Positions 1-11,968 of a stretch of 64,000 nucleotides of DNA are shown in pieces. The stretch is from contig CM033725.1 in the NCBI GenBank assembly GCA_019671005.1, forward strand, positions 33,440,678 through 33,504,677, in the 5' to 3' direction. Position numbers and translations under genes: made by a program. The stretch comes from Hibiscus mutabilis (taxonomy: Eukaryota; Streptophyta; Magnoliopsida; Malvales; Malvaceae). Position 1 is the first letter of the stretch; every line of letters starts with the position of its first letter. The notes below the pieces were generated by a model. That model had not been told where the DNA came from, searched no databases, and saw only the letters and a list, made by a program, of their open reading frames with translations.

Positions 1-3000
1 ATAGAAAGAACCCTTTAATGTCTCTACGAACATTGGGGTGATCCCACTCTCCAGTAATGGTGGCTGGACTTAGGCAGCTACATCCCTCCATCTTTGAGCG
101 TACTGGCGGAAACTCTCATGATGTTTTTGCTCCAATCCTTGTAGAACTAAACAGGTTGGAACCATGTCTGAAACATGCTTGTATTGCTCACTGAAGGCTC
201 TGGACAAATCCTTCCATGATCTGATGTTAATTCGACTTAGTTGCGTATACCAGCGTGCAATTGACCTTACTAGACTGTCTTAGAAGCAATGGATAAGCTG
301 CTTCTCATTCTCAAGATACATTGACATTTTCCTGCAATACATAGTCAGATGTGCTGCAGGGCAAGTAGTTCCATTATATATTTTGAAGTCAGGGACCTTG
401 AACTTTGGTGGTACTATCAAATCAGTCACTAAGCTTAAATCTTTTGGCATCCACTCCTTCATATATACCTCATTCTTGGAAAGACTTTATCATCCCTTCC
501 AACTTCTCATAACAATCCTCCAATTTCTTCTCAGCTTTCACCTTGTTGGCAATTTCATCGAGATCAAACATCTCAATGACCTCCTCAGAGTTTATCTTCC
601 TATCATTCTATACCGAGGTTTCAGCAAAATGTGGAGAAATCTTAACCTTTGAAGATTGAGCTTCTTTCTGCATGCTTGGATGAACAAAGGCCATCCCTTG
701 AATCATTAGCTTCCTTACCAGCTTCCACTGCATCAGGGTCCTTAAAGCCTAGCATGGCTGCAATAGAACCAACCTTCTTTTGATGAACTAACTCCATCAG
801 TTTCTTCAGATCTGTCTTCAGCTTGTCTAACCTATCCTAGGTACTCTTGTGGTTGCTTTCTAGGGTTGTAACTCTGTCTTTCATTGCTCTGACTTGAGAC
901 CAAGTACCGTACTTGTGGTTTGTTTTTGCTATTTTGATTTTCTGTCATTTTTATTTAAATTAGATTCTTATTATGTCATGAATGCATGCAAACACAATTG
1001 CAAAGAAAGCTATGAAACAAAGAAGAATTGAATGCAAATTCATGAATGCAAGCGAAGGGCCATGAATTCCACGAAACATCTGCTCAAGAAACAACTCTTT
1101 TATTAAATATGAAATGGTCCTCATTACATCAAATTTGTTTACAAATATTTTTCAGCCTGAACTCCTAGTTCCTTAATTTCCTCAATGAGCCACATAAGCC
1201 TTGGTCCCACTTCTCCTGCTGGCTTGACGTACTGACGAAGCGTTGTAGCTTCAGCAGCTAATATCATCACGTGTTGAGCCACATCCTGTACCTGGGTCAT
1301 GACAGTCCTATCAAACTCATCCCGTTCTTGGGATCTTCTAGCCATGTCTCTAAGACGAGTGAACCAGTAGTCATTACCTCCCTCAACAATGTCTTCAAGG
1401 ACCAGAATCTTCGTCCTATATTCCTGAATGATGTTGTTCATACATTCAACCTATTTCTTCAAGGTATCATTCTCACTTAGATAGGCCTGAATCTCAATAA
1501 ATGTGTGATGACTATGGAATTTGTGCAACAAGCGGTTCAAACCATCTATTTTGGCATACAACTCAGCAACACAAGCCTGACTTTGTTTTAACTTCAAACT
1601 GGTATGGTCATATGTCTTCTACAACTCAAATAAGCGAATCTTGTTATCGTGGGCCTTCCTTTTCCATGCAGCCACAATTTCTTTCTCTCTTTCATGAAAC
1701 CGCTTGCCATTTCCATTTTCAGTTGCCAGCTTACCCTTCTTCTTTTCTTCAACAAGGGCCCATCTATATTTCTCGACCTCACGCCTTCCTCGTTCCTTTT
1801 CTTTTCCTACAGCGTGCTCGATTTTTTAATTCCACTGTTCTGGAGTCTTTCTTAGATCAGCATTTTGAACAGTAGTCTAGAGCTTGAGGAAGTCAACCCT
1901 TTGGATCTCAAACTTCTTTTCTAGGTCTTCATACAACTTCACTACTCGTTTTGTCTCCCCTTTATATTTTTCAACATCGAGGCCTGACTCAAACTTGTCC
2001 CTTTGGTTCTGCTCTTTTAAGGCTTCTATCTCCAACTTAGCCCCTCTTAATTCTTCTCTTAAGATGTCAGCTTCTGTAAGGACTACCCTTAAGTGTTCTT
2101 CTAGGGACTTGGCCTGTCCGGATGTAGGTGCTATGACTTTGTCATTTATTCTCGTATGCCTCCAAATATCATAGTCCAGGGTGTGCATACAATGATTATC
2201 AGATTCTAACTTCATCTGATAACAATGGTTCCATGCATCACTAATTGTCTGAACCTTCTGTCTGAACTCACCTTGGAACTCGAATTCTGATAAGTCAAGA
2301 CTGGTAGTGAATGGGATGAACTGTCGAGACCCATACTGACGAGATACTAGCAAAGAGGCATATCCAATTCCTCCCTGAAAACCTAGCAGCATTAGGAAGT
2401 TGAAATCTCCACATTTGTACAAAAGCTTGGTGTGACCCATCCAAGGAACCCTCCATCTAATGTCTTTGTCACGAAGATCCCCGAATATATCAATCCATTT
2501 ATTCTTCTTAACAATAGGCCACTCCTTTGCCAAGAATTCTCAAAGAGGTGAAAATTTCGGGGAAAACACATTTGATAAAGCTAATGTTGGGCACTTCCAG
2601 AAGTGACTGAGGGCCCAAACTTGCAGAAGCGGAGCACACCCTCTAAAACGGACACCTTCAACTTTTCGGCAGACATTGAGGGAAATGAATGTTTCAGCAA
2701 GTACGGCTGGTACCAGATTAACTTCTTTCTTCAGTTGTTCAAGGAAATCAAGTAGCGCCACATCAATGTTTCCTAGAACCCTCGAAAAGATGACTAAACC
2801 ATAAATTGCAATGGCTAGGAGATCAACCCTCTTTTCCCTGTCAGGGTGGATTTAAATTACACTTCTGATACTTGACCAAGGGAAATTAAAGGTGCCTTCT
2901 CTCTTTTGGATCAACCCCTCAACCCAACTATCACTCACACCAACGAACGCCTGAAGCTTCGCATGTGGGTTTTTGTTTTTAGGAGGCTTGGCATAGACCC

Positions 3001-3388
3001 AGTTCATCTTCACTTTGCACAGGTTGAAAAGGGCTACGTACTCCTCGAATGTAGGCATCATAGCTTCCTTATTAAAAGTTAAACAACAATACCCAGGATT
3101 CTAGAATTGAACCAAGGCTTTCAAAAACTGTTTATCAACCTTTACGTACAAGAGATAGGCTATGTCACCGTAGACTTCATGGAATAACTGCCTAATCCCA
3201 TAATCAAAGAGCTCCCAGATTTCCTGCAATTCTTGCACATTGTTCTGTTTGATGCCGATGTAGGCATATTCTGAAGTCTCTATCTCATGATCAGCTACTA
3301 GACTATCTCCAAATGCTCGCTGATTCACCTCAGACCAATTTCGCACCTTTGTATTCTCATCTTCACTTTTCAAAATCCTCTCGTCCAT
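1..3388 (-). pseudogene. Gag polyprotein of Tat-like Ty3 element, broken
   Basis: The structural polyprotein would assemble the element's particle. Translation begins at a Met near 3388 (MDERILKSEDEN) and proceeds in pieces: 3388-3101, 3061-2852, 2761-2540 and 2533-1877. This N-terminal block resembles the plant-mobile-domain-like N-terminus common in Malvaceae Tat gag proteins. It is followed by a charged coiled-coil-like stretch around 2100-1880 (EEHLRVVLTEADILREELRGAKLEIEAL is the style; only its character matters). A further coiled piece lies at 1441-1139. The conserved retrotransposon gag core starts near 462 (PPKFKVPDFKIYNGTTC) and continues to base 1 with RSWKDLSRAFSEQYK and ESFRQYAQRWRDVA. 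Frame changes and stops separate the pieces, so it is a pseudogene. The N-terminal family assignment is from memory; the gag core is firmer. Confidence 0.72.
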
Positions 3389-4078
3389 GACAAGAGCTTT
3401 TCAAAGTTGAGCAATGATTTTGAGAATCAACCCCTTTTAAATATGTAATGATGCTACATGAATGGATATGCAAAACAATAAGACAACGGGAAGAAAGATT
3501 AAAATCAAGAAAACACATAGAATTCAAAATAATTTCGAAAACAATTCTGGGCAGCATATTCCAACACTCTAGGACATGTTTCCCCTTACTACTAAAACCC
3601 TAGGTTTTTTGCATGGCTCTATTGGGGTGGGCTCTAAGTTCTCAAACTGTTAGGTTCTAAGAGGTACCCGAGTTGTCCTTGTTGTCCCCTACTAAGGGTA
3701 GCAAAGCCCCTGGTTCTCACCCATTATAGGCTTCAAACGAACCAAGTTCAACTCAGGAGGACTCACTTCCTATGTCTTCTCGAATGATCAGTATCCTTAC
3801 GAAGACATAAGGCATATGGGTCCCAATGGTACTCGCTAGGCTCATACGGGGAATCAATTTTCTGACATGAGCAAAGTATTTTCCCCTCACCTAACAATTG
3901 GGTGGAGCTCGGGAATAGAGCTTTTTGCAACAATTTTAAAATGCGTAAAATAGAATTACATTCATTAAGTGGACGAATAAATTGAAACCTTCGTGAACTT
4001 GCAAATTCTTTTTTTAAAAACAAGCATTTTGAAAACAACTTGTGGCCTGACACTTTTTTTTTAGGAAAAAACAAAATA
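3389..4078 (-). other. Retrotransposon leader between PBS and gag
   Basis: This non-coding stretch separates the PBS from the gag start, as expected for the 5' untranslated leader of a Tat-type element. It contains no recognisable domain in any frame; the open frame at 4107-3763 has no family resemblance. Nothing else is seen here. Confidence 0.5.
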
Positions 4079-4096
4079 TCCCCAGCGGAGTCACCA
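4079..4096 (-). promoter_or_regulatory. Primer binding site
   Basis: On the minus strand this reads TGGTGACTCCGCTGGGGA, starting with TGG (the complement of tRNA CCA) and separated from the LTR end by three bases. Plant Ogre/Tat elements carry very similar sites, usually ascribed to a tRNA-Arg primer. I recall that assignment and did not verify it. Confidence 0.65.
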
Positions 4097-4099
4097 AGC

Positions 4100-6496
4100 T
4101 GTCGCAACCCTTTTTTAGGAAGGTTTTGACATTTTGGAAAACTTTATAAAATCACGAAGTCGCCACCAATCTTTTTGAAAAAAGTGTGATTGGATCACTT
4201 TTTAAAATAAGGGTTATTTTAATAAAACATTTTATTTATCAAAATAACATTTTTGGTCCACAAAAACAAGAGAAAATAGGTTCGGGGGTCGGTTACGTAT
4301 GGGGAATGGTTAGCACCCCCACAACGCCCAAAAATTGGTGCTTGATTGATTTCAAAAAGCATTTTTAAAATTAGAATTTGCAGGTTCACAAAATTTCGAT
4401 TTATTTGTCTGCAAAATGAATGTAAATCTATCTCAACGGCCTTATCGCCCAAGAAATGAACTTTAATCACCGCCAACACTCCTAGCGTTAACCCGCCATT
4501 CCTGTTTGATAAGACACGGCATTAATTAATTTTCACTTTTTAAAACAAACCAGAGAAAAGATTAAGTGTGTTATTGTTTTTTTTAGAATTTAGTGTTTAA
4601 ACCCTAAAGAAATGTCTACATTTATTTTAATAATTAAGTTAAAATGCAATTAAGTGTGTTTTATTGAGAATGAAGAAAGTTTTTCAACATACAAGTCTCT
4701 AATCTATGATTTAAGTCCCTATTCCTAAAGTTTAACACACAAATATTTGCATAAAATATATAAAGAAATAACTAATTAATTAAATAAATAACTAAGCAAT
4801 TGCTAAAAATTAAAAAAAGAAAAGGGATTTGTTTTATATTTTTTAAAATAGAAAATCTGAATTAGGGATTAATTTGAAAGAAAGTAAAATGTGAAGGTTG
4901 ATTTGAAAACAGTTTACAATTTGGTGTCGATTTAGAAAGAAAAGGGACGAAATTACAACAATTGAAAACATGGGTGTTGCGGTATAAGAACCGGGAAAGA
5001 AGGACGCGGGTTATAACCGGGTTCAGGTCGGGTCAAACGGGTTAATAAAATAATAAATATTATAAACAGATTTCATTATTCCTCTCCTCCCAAAAATGGA
5101 TCAAAGTTGGCTTTTATAAAATCCTCTGAAGACATTCATCATGTTCATGAATTGAAGAAACGGTGGTGGTCCGTCGTGCCGGCCGCCTTCCATCGGTGGC
5201 GAAATTTCCAGAAAACCCAGATTTCCCCTGATTCTGGCGACCTCAAAATTGCATTTTTCCACCGGATTTACATCAAAGCAAAATCTCCATGGTGTTTCAA
5301 ATAAAAACAAGGTAAAAACAACCCTTTTTCCTTTATTTAATTCGAAACAGAAAGTAAATAGATAGAAAATATTACCAGAACTTTGCTTCTATTGCTTTTG
5401 AACTCTAATTACAACTGCTTGCTCTTACGACTTCCGAATGCTAATTGTATCTAGTATTTTTTTGTGATTGTTGTGTGTGATTTCTTCCAATTTTTGTCGT
5501 TGTGTTACAATGATTTACAATGCTATTTATAGTACAAGGAATGCTTGAACATTAAGCACAAATCCCTAATTTATTCCATATATTATCTCCTATTTGATTC
5601 AGATTGCTTGATCTTTGCTAGAGGCTTCAATTTAGGGATTAACCCTTTCCATTTTGCTTATGATTTTGGTTCTGAGTTACCTTTTGCATCTTTGTCTATA
5701 CCCGATTGTAACTTATTTCTTGCTAGGGCTTCGAATTAGGGATTATCCCTTTCCATTTTACTTATGATTTTCTAGTTAGGGTTTTAATTCCCTTTTGATT
5801 CTTGAATTGTTGTACCCCAATTTTGGGATTTAACCCTCTTGTTTTGTTTGTATGCTTTTGATGACTTGAACGGCGCCGTCGAGGAACAATTGGCCAGAAC
5901 TAGAACGTCGTGCGCGTTGCTGCCATGCGCGAGTGGGGATCTGCGTGATACATCCCGAAGCGATCTAGGCCGTCAGATTGCATCTTGATTGGACGATTAT
6001 GCAATTGAGGCGCTATACCATCCCCAGCTGGCGCGATCTGCGTTGTTGGATCCCAGATTGATCCAACGGTCTCCTTTAGGCTGTGTAAAAGAATAGAGGG
6101 ATTAGGTTTTTCTTATTATAAACGGGCCAGCAGGCCCTTTGTATAATGGACTCTATCTATATAGTGTTTTTTATTAAATCTAATGGACCTTTTTCTTATT
6201 TAATTGGGCTGCATGTTTTATTTTTGGGTTTTAATATCTAATGCATATAAACTATGTTAATTCTAACTACTATAATATACTAACAATTATTATAACACAC
6301 TAAGTATACATTATATGTCACCTAAACAATTCTGATTACCACATTAATTTTTATAACACTAACATATAATAATTATTATAATACCCTAAGTATATTCGTA
6401 ATGTTACATGACATTCAGATAATCCTAATACTAATTGCTACTAATTATGATGTAACACTAACAATGCAATATAAGACTACCTAACCAAAAATGACA
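4100..6496 (-). repeat. 5' LTR of the Tat-like element
   Basis: The inner end at 4100 (plus TGTCGC, minus ...GCGACA) is fixed by the adjacent PBS. The outer end is placed at 6496 because plus ...AATGACA gives minus TGTCAT, so the LTR would run TGTC...GACA with matching termini, and because chromodomain coding sequence resumes just outside. The length would be 2397 bp. The outer border is inferred, as the partner LTR is not in the window. The part near 5870-6120 is GC-richer and the outer 350 bp is very AT-rich. Confidence 0.6.
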
Positions 6497-6507
6497 TAGT
6501 TAAAATA

Positions 6508-6711
6508 ATGAAAGTAAGGAAGCTAGGTGAAAATTCAGTGACAACAGGAGTTACGCAAGAAGTGCATACCCTTAGTAAAGATGTTGTGGACAAACCACAG
6601 AGTCAAGGAGCTACGTGGGAGACCAATGAGGATATGAGGTTGCTTTATCTGTATCATTTTCCATTATGTAATTTTGAGGGCAAAATTTCTTTAAGGAATA
6701 GAGAGTTATAA
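6508..6711 (+). pseudogene. Chromodomain tail of a Ty3 chromovirus polyprotein
   Basis: A 67-residue open frame ends with GATWETNEDMR and NFEGKISLRNREL, which matches the end of Tekay/Del-type pol proteins where the C-terminal chromodomain carries an E(E/G)ATWE motif and is followed by a short tail. The stop codon overlaps the start of the following LTR, as is normal for these elements. A degraded purine tract (around 6691-6705) lies between. Everything upstream is missing because the Tat-like element is inserted at its left. It is on the opposite strand to the Tat-like element, so the two are separate elements. Confidence 0.6.
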
Positions 6712-8843
6712 TGACCCAAATTTTGAAATCTTTGGGTCAGTTCACCCGAGTCATGGGCCTCGCATGTGGATTCGTGATGTTAGGCTCGTTGGAGGCTCAA
6801 GGGCTATCTAGTGGGCTTATTTGAGATGATGGACTTGAGTGTTGGGTTTGTGGATGATGTTGGAAGAGGATGGAAGGGTAATAATTTAAATTCTCACTGA
6901 ATTCAAAGGATTGGATAAGTCCCAATTAAATTATGCATAAAGAGGGAAGTGTGTGACCTTATTCTTTTCCCTTTTTCTTCCTCCACCTCTCTTATTCATC
7001 TTAGTGTTGAGACACAAGGTAGAGGTTGGATCTTTTCTCTTTTAAGTGGTATTTTTGGAGTGTTTATTGAGAGGAATGCTATCTCCTTTTAAGGGTCTAT
7101 GTTTGGAGGTAAGAATCGTAGAAAATGGTGGAAGATGAAAATGGTGTGTTTTGGGGGGTTTTGTTAAAAATGGGTTGAAAGAGGATTTACTCTCATTTTC
7201 CAACTTCAATAGTAAGGTTTAGCTAGCCTTTTATCATCTCCAAAGTTGTAATTAATTTTAAAACTCCTATGTGTTGTGAGAGAAAGATGAGAGACCTCCA
7301 AGGTTAGTGAGAATGAGAGGGTTTAAAGTTGGAGCTAGGAACATCATTTTCCAGCTAGGAGTAAAAGTTAGTACACTACTAACTCCTATGCATTCATGGG
7401 CATCTTAAATTTGATTGCTTTGTTGCTTGATTTGATGTTTTGGTTGCTTGGGTGTTTAGAGACCCTTTAATGGAATGATTTGGGATTCATGCTAATAACA
7501 TGTAAAAATGGTAGCAAACCACCCTAATACCTTCTATGTGATGTAAGATCGAGTTGAAGGGTTAAAGGTTCTATTTTGGGGAGCTAGCACTGGTACCCTA
7601 GTGTTCTGGGTTAAGAACATTGTTCCTTTAATATAAACTAAAGGGGTTACCGGTACGATGTTCAACTAGTACCAGTACATCTTGTATAAAGGTATCGGTA
7701 CAGGTCGACCAGTACTGGTATGCGAAGGCTGGATGAAATTCCAGTGAGCTAATTTCAAATCGATACGTTGTGAGTATCGATACCCATGGGTACCATACCA
7801 ATATGCGAAGGCCGATAGCAGTACCTACTGGGCAATCTGCCTGAAAGTTGAGTTTGAGCTCGAAAGGCTAATAAGTTGAGGATTATGGTGCAATTGGCTT
7901 CTAATGTTGTAAAATAAATTGTAAAAACTGAGAACCGAGATTTAACTCTCATGTATGAGCATAATGTGAAGATAACTTGGAAAGCTTGGGTGACTTGTTG
8001 TAATAGCAACCGTAGGATATCCTTGGGGGATCAAGTAATGTTGTCTGTTGTTTTGTAGTCGTGTCATTGCTATGTGTTGGCTTAGACACCTTGTTTGGTT
8101 GAGTCACCTTTGGTTGATGGGATCCGTATACCGAGTGAGCATGTTGCAAAACCATGGTAAGTGGCATCGGATGTTTTATTCGAGGCTATGTGACTCCGGA
8201 CCTCATTCAAGGCTATGTAGTACCAGGTTTTACCCCGAGTGTATGATCCCGAGGCTATGTGACACCGGGACTCACTCCAGGTTTTTAGTTATATATATGA
8301 TGGTTTGTGATTATATGTACCTATTGATTGCTATGTGTTTGGACAATTATAGTAGTGCCACTTGTGTTTACATGCCATGATATCATATCTAGCTACATTC
8401 TCTTATTTATGATCTGTCTGAAGCATGGTTGAGTGGGAGTGTATTCACTGAGCTTTGTTAGCTTAGCGTTCAGAATCATTGTTTCCGTTTGCAAGTTAGT
8501 AGGTTGATCGTTGTGTTGGATGAGCACCATCGGATGCAGGATTTCAGCATCAACATTTTTCAGAGTACAATTCTTAGATCTAATGGGCTATGTATTCTTA
8601 GGACTCTATGTTTTGTTATGTAACTCGTATTTTGAATTTGTGTTGTATAATTCGAATGTTTTAATACTCGTTTTAAATTGGAGCTCTCATGTAAATGTGT
8701 TAAACACATATTTTGATTTAAACAATTTTAACTTAATGGGTTTTGTGGAAATTGTTGTGGATTTGGCTAATCTTGGTCATAAATTTTATGGTAGCAGATT
8801 GGGATTGATGCCCAAATGTGACATCCGAGTTGAGGGTCTTACA
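6707..8843 (+). repeat. 3' LTR of the plus-strand chromovirus remnant
   Basis: It starts TATAATGACCC (probably a decayed TGTAATGACCC) directly after the pol tail and purine tract, and ends GGTCTTACA, giving TnTAA...TTACA ends and a length of 2137 bp. It contains a (TATA-like) AT-rich stretch, several GTAC/GGTATCGGTAC palindromic motifs at about 7590-7830, and a short tandem block at 8179-8285. No TSD can be tested because the 5' end of the element is gone. Confidence 0.65.
8179..8285 (+). repeat. Short tandem block inside LTR
   Basis: Three imperfect copies of a unit beginning gAGGCTATGTgac/gtA-cc are seen (near 8181, 8210 and 8251), each followed by a CCGG- or CCAGG-containing segment. Unit lengths are unequal, about 28-42 bp. 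This is LTR-internal and non-coding. Confidence 0.55.
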
Positions 8844-9140
8844 AGAAGATAGAAATCCAATCACGATCATATGATGTCAATTCTTAAGCCGTAACGGTAA
8901 CACTCGGACCACTACTTAGTTCACCTAGTTAAAACGAGCAAATAAAACTCTTCTAAGCTATTTAGAGGTTTTTGCAAAAAATTATTAATGACTGCTAGAT
9001 CTCTCATACCTTTATATAGCCTTTGACATCCTAATTCAACTCATATTAGAATTTCAATACATATGTAATCCTAGTTTAACTTAATCGGGAATTAATATAT
9101 ATATACATATATATATAATTCCAATTTAACTTAATTAGGA

Positions 9141-9180
<40 letters not shown>

Positions 9181-9496
9181 GGATGATTATAAAGTAAACA
9201 TCATGTATTGATATGTACCACTAATCATATGCACTGATATGTACAATTAACTATTTTAATTACTTTTGAAATCATAGAGGCCTAAAGTATTATCATCCCT
9301 TTTTAGAATAAAATCTATTAAAAACACTTTTTATATTTTTTTAGATTTTTTAATTCAAAAAAATAATAAAGTTTTATTACGATTATATTTACGATATTTA
9401 AATTAATGAAAGTTTCAACTAAGGAAGTTGATACGATGGTTAATAGTGGTGAATCAAATCTAAAAATCTCAATTGAAACTAAAATATTAAACTTTT
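8844..9496. other. AT-rich non-coding stretch
   Basis: No coding potential or recognised element was found. Two related blocks (about 9070-9122 and 9123-9178) share the phrase tttaacttaat followed by a TA tract, so this looks like a local duplication around a microsatellite. It could be the edge of an unidentified LTR or MITE. Confidence 0.4.
9145..9178. repeat. (TA)n microsatellite
   Basis: An uninterrupted TA dinucleotide run of about 34 bases. A shorter interrupted TA run lies at about 9093-9118. Confidence 0.95.
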
Positions 9497-9780
9497 GGGT
9501 AAACTACCCCAGTGACCACCAAACTAATTAGGGATACATATTTTGACCATCGAACTATCGAAATCGTCAATCAAACCACCAAACTTATTAAATTGACATA
9601 TTTTGACCACCGCCGTTAAAAAATTAACGGAAGGGTAACGTGGCAGTTAATAAAAATTTGTGAAATTACACATTTGGTCCATGTTATTTACCTATTATAT
9701 CAATTTGATCCTAATTTTAATTTAATTAAATAAAATTAGTCAGCCAATCAGATAATGACACGTGTCATTACCCAATTGGG
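9497..9780. mobile_element. MULE/MITE-type terminus, partner end not found
   Basis: The block begins GGGTAAACTACC and has two spaced copies of an ATATTTTGACCA phrase (about 9539 and 9597) followed by CCGCCGTTAAAAAATTAACGG. This layout (GGGTAAA start, 'gacca-cc-aaact' phrases, GTTAA inverted motif) is typical of long-TIR Mutator-like elements and their MITEs in plants. It shares its first 11 bases with the reverse complement of 23608-23618 but then diverges. No matching 9-bp TSD was found, so it is treated as a separate, incomplete terminus. Confidence 0.45.
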
Positions 9781-10218
9781 TAAAGGAAAATTAACAAATT
9801 TGAAAGAATGGCTCTAAGGAAAATTAACAAATGTCGCGATTTGTAGTGGCGTTTTCTAGTGGAAAAGCCGCAAAAGATCGTGTTCTGTAGCAGCGTTTTT
9901 ACCTAACCTCTAGTGGCCTTTTAGTACAAACGTCACCAAATGTCATTATTTTCAGTGGCGTTTTATTGATAAACGCTAATAACCTTATTGCCTTTGCCAA
10001 GCATCATTTTTATATACATACTACCCAAATTTAACCTATAACATTATCCAATAACAGCAATTTTGAAAAATAATTACAAAACTTAAGTAGAAATAATTAA
10101 TAACAAAAATAAATCAAAGTCTAGAACAATAAAGTGAAATGTATTTCAACGTTAAAGTGAAATGAAATTCAACATTGTTCATTAGAATTCACACAACATG
10201 AAATAACCTAAAAGCAGC

Positions 10219-11829
10219 TATGATGGTGGATTCTTTGGTTGGTTCTGCTTTAACATCGCCATCATTTCTTGAAATTGATTTTGGAGATTCTGATATGTTG
10301 CTTCTCTCCAAGCTTTTCTCGCTACTCTCAGCTTCTCTCGTTTCTCTCAGCTTCTCTCGCTTCTACTTCAGCTTTAAATTAAGTTAAGACTTGTTTTAAA
10401 CGATTAACTTTTGCCTGGGAAGACTAGCCCTATAATGACATGTACTGAGACGAGTTAGATCCAAAATATTTTGTTAAGGTAACGAATGAGCCTTGGTAAT
10501 GAACCCGACCATATCTTTCAGGACCCAAAACGTCAGCAATAACATGATTTTCGATCTCATCCACATTAGCATAACCATTAGTTGAAGTCGTAGCTTCACA
10601 CTCCATCCCTTTTCCCATCAATTTCACTTGATAATCAATTTAGAATTTATAACAAATTCAAACATTATTTAAAATAAAATTTTTATACTATTGATATAAA
10701 TATAACATAATTCAGATTTCTTGTCCAATGAATATATCATAATTTATGCAGCTTCGGGAGTCATAAAAGAGCCATCCTTTTTGTGTGTGTAATGTCATAG
10801 AACTTTATCCGTCCAACACTAGTGCTAGTCGTAACTTTCTACAATGTATAATAGAAATTAATACTGGCAAAAAGTAATAAATTAAAAAATAATCAATAGT
10901 TAAAAATAATAATACCTCTTCATTAGCTATATGAGCAAAGCTCTTCGACCCGGATGTGTGAGTAAAATTCTGTTGCTGTCTGCTAGCAACTCCAATGCGC
11001 TCTTGATCCTACAATTTAAAATTTGCATTATGTATAAAGCTAATATTATAATGACATAGTTTTATTTTTTAAAGTGCATCGATCATACCTCTCCTTTCGT
11101 TGAACTCCAAAACCTGACTACATCTTCCCATTGATATCGGAGAATTCCTAGTGGGATATTTTGTAGCTTCTCTTGAAGGTTGGGATTATTATTGAAATAT
11201 GTTTTCTTTCAAAAAGCTCTTATGGTCTCTCCATTTCTTTCCTAACAAATGCTTCACATAATCGTCTGAGACCTCTAACGAAAATTTATCCTACAAATTA
11301 CACAATCAAAGTAAATATAAATATTACTATTGAACTGTAATGGATTATCTATTACAATGACATTATTACCTTAACTAGATCTAGAGCTTGTTTTTTGTTA
11401 CTATTTAGAATATGACACCATGACTCATAATTGATCGGCAAAAGTGTTGCATTGCGTGCAACAGTACCTAAGTAACTGCTAGAACACCTACTTCTGCCCC
11501 AATGGTAACTGACATTGTTTCTTGAAACTTTCAAGCGTTCCCCAATAGGAAGGTCATATAACTCCATCAATGTCGTGCGCCCTCTAATCTTGCGTCTTCG
11601 ACCATTTCTAGCTATATAAAAAATAATTAAGTAAATTTTTTAAAATCAAGTCAATAATAACAAACAACTAGCATTCAAATAAAGTGTTGAACATTACCTT
11701 CAGTTTTGACATTTTCAACTGTTTTCAGAACTTGTGAAGATCCAACACCAAAAAATCATCATTATTTGTTACTTCCTCCGCTCAAGGAACTTGAACAATC
11801 CGCAGATCACTTAATTTCCTCCTAGGCAT
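10219..11829 (-). pseudogene. TNP1/Ptta-like CACTA accessory protein
   Basis: This is the second gene of the CACTA element, of the plant transposase Ptta/En/Spm type (Transposase_24) thought to bind subterminal repeats. A start MPRRKLSDLRIVQVP is at 11829, followed by an in-frame TGA. The conserved block LYDLPIGERLKVS...ARNATLLPINYESW lies at 11570-11380, and ALDLVKV follows. VLGPERYGRV...TKYFGSN is at about 10540-10450. The C-terminus NQFQEMMAMLKQNQPKNPPS ends in a stop at 10219-10221. A serine/arginine-rich stretch with TTCTCTC repeats lies at 10300-10372. AT-rich gaps between blocks look like introns. It is a pseudogene through internal stops and frame changes. Confidence 0.75.
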
Positions 11830-11968
11830 AATATCTGCAATAAACAAAAATCAATTTTAGTAACTAGTGACAACAATACTATTAATGTATGTATTCGATA
11901 GCAAGTTAGAAGTTGTAACATTATAAATTAATAAGTTGAGTTATAAATCTTACTACACTGTTATGCAT

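Larger units (their letters stand above)
1..6496 (-). mobile_element. Tat/Ogre-like Ty3 LTR retrotransposon, 5' part
   Basis: Reading the minus strand from the right, there is an LTR (6496 to 4100), a primer binding site three bases inside it, a leader, and then gag-type coding sequence to the window edge. The LTR 3' portion, with the run 'gggggtgctaac' and nearby 'aaccgaccccc', is the kind seen in plant Tat/Ogre elements (recalled family knowledge). Protease, RT, integrase and the other LTR would lie left of the window. The right edge abuts a plus-strand chromodomain remnant, so this element probably inserted into that older one. The candidate target-site copy next to the LTR is tagtt (6497-6501); its partner is outside the window. 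Confidence 0.75.

Noticed and set aside
1501..1875. Plus-strand 124-residue open frame as a gene
   Set aside because: It is antisense to the gag region of the Tat-like element and has no similarity or start context.
4186..4479. Short genes in the Tat-like LTR
   Set aside because: They lie in the R/U5-like part of the LTR, which is conserved as DNA, not as protein.
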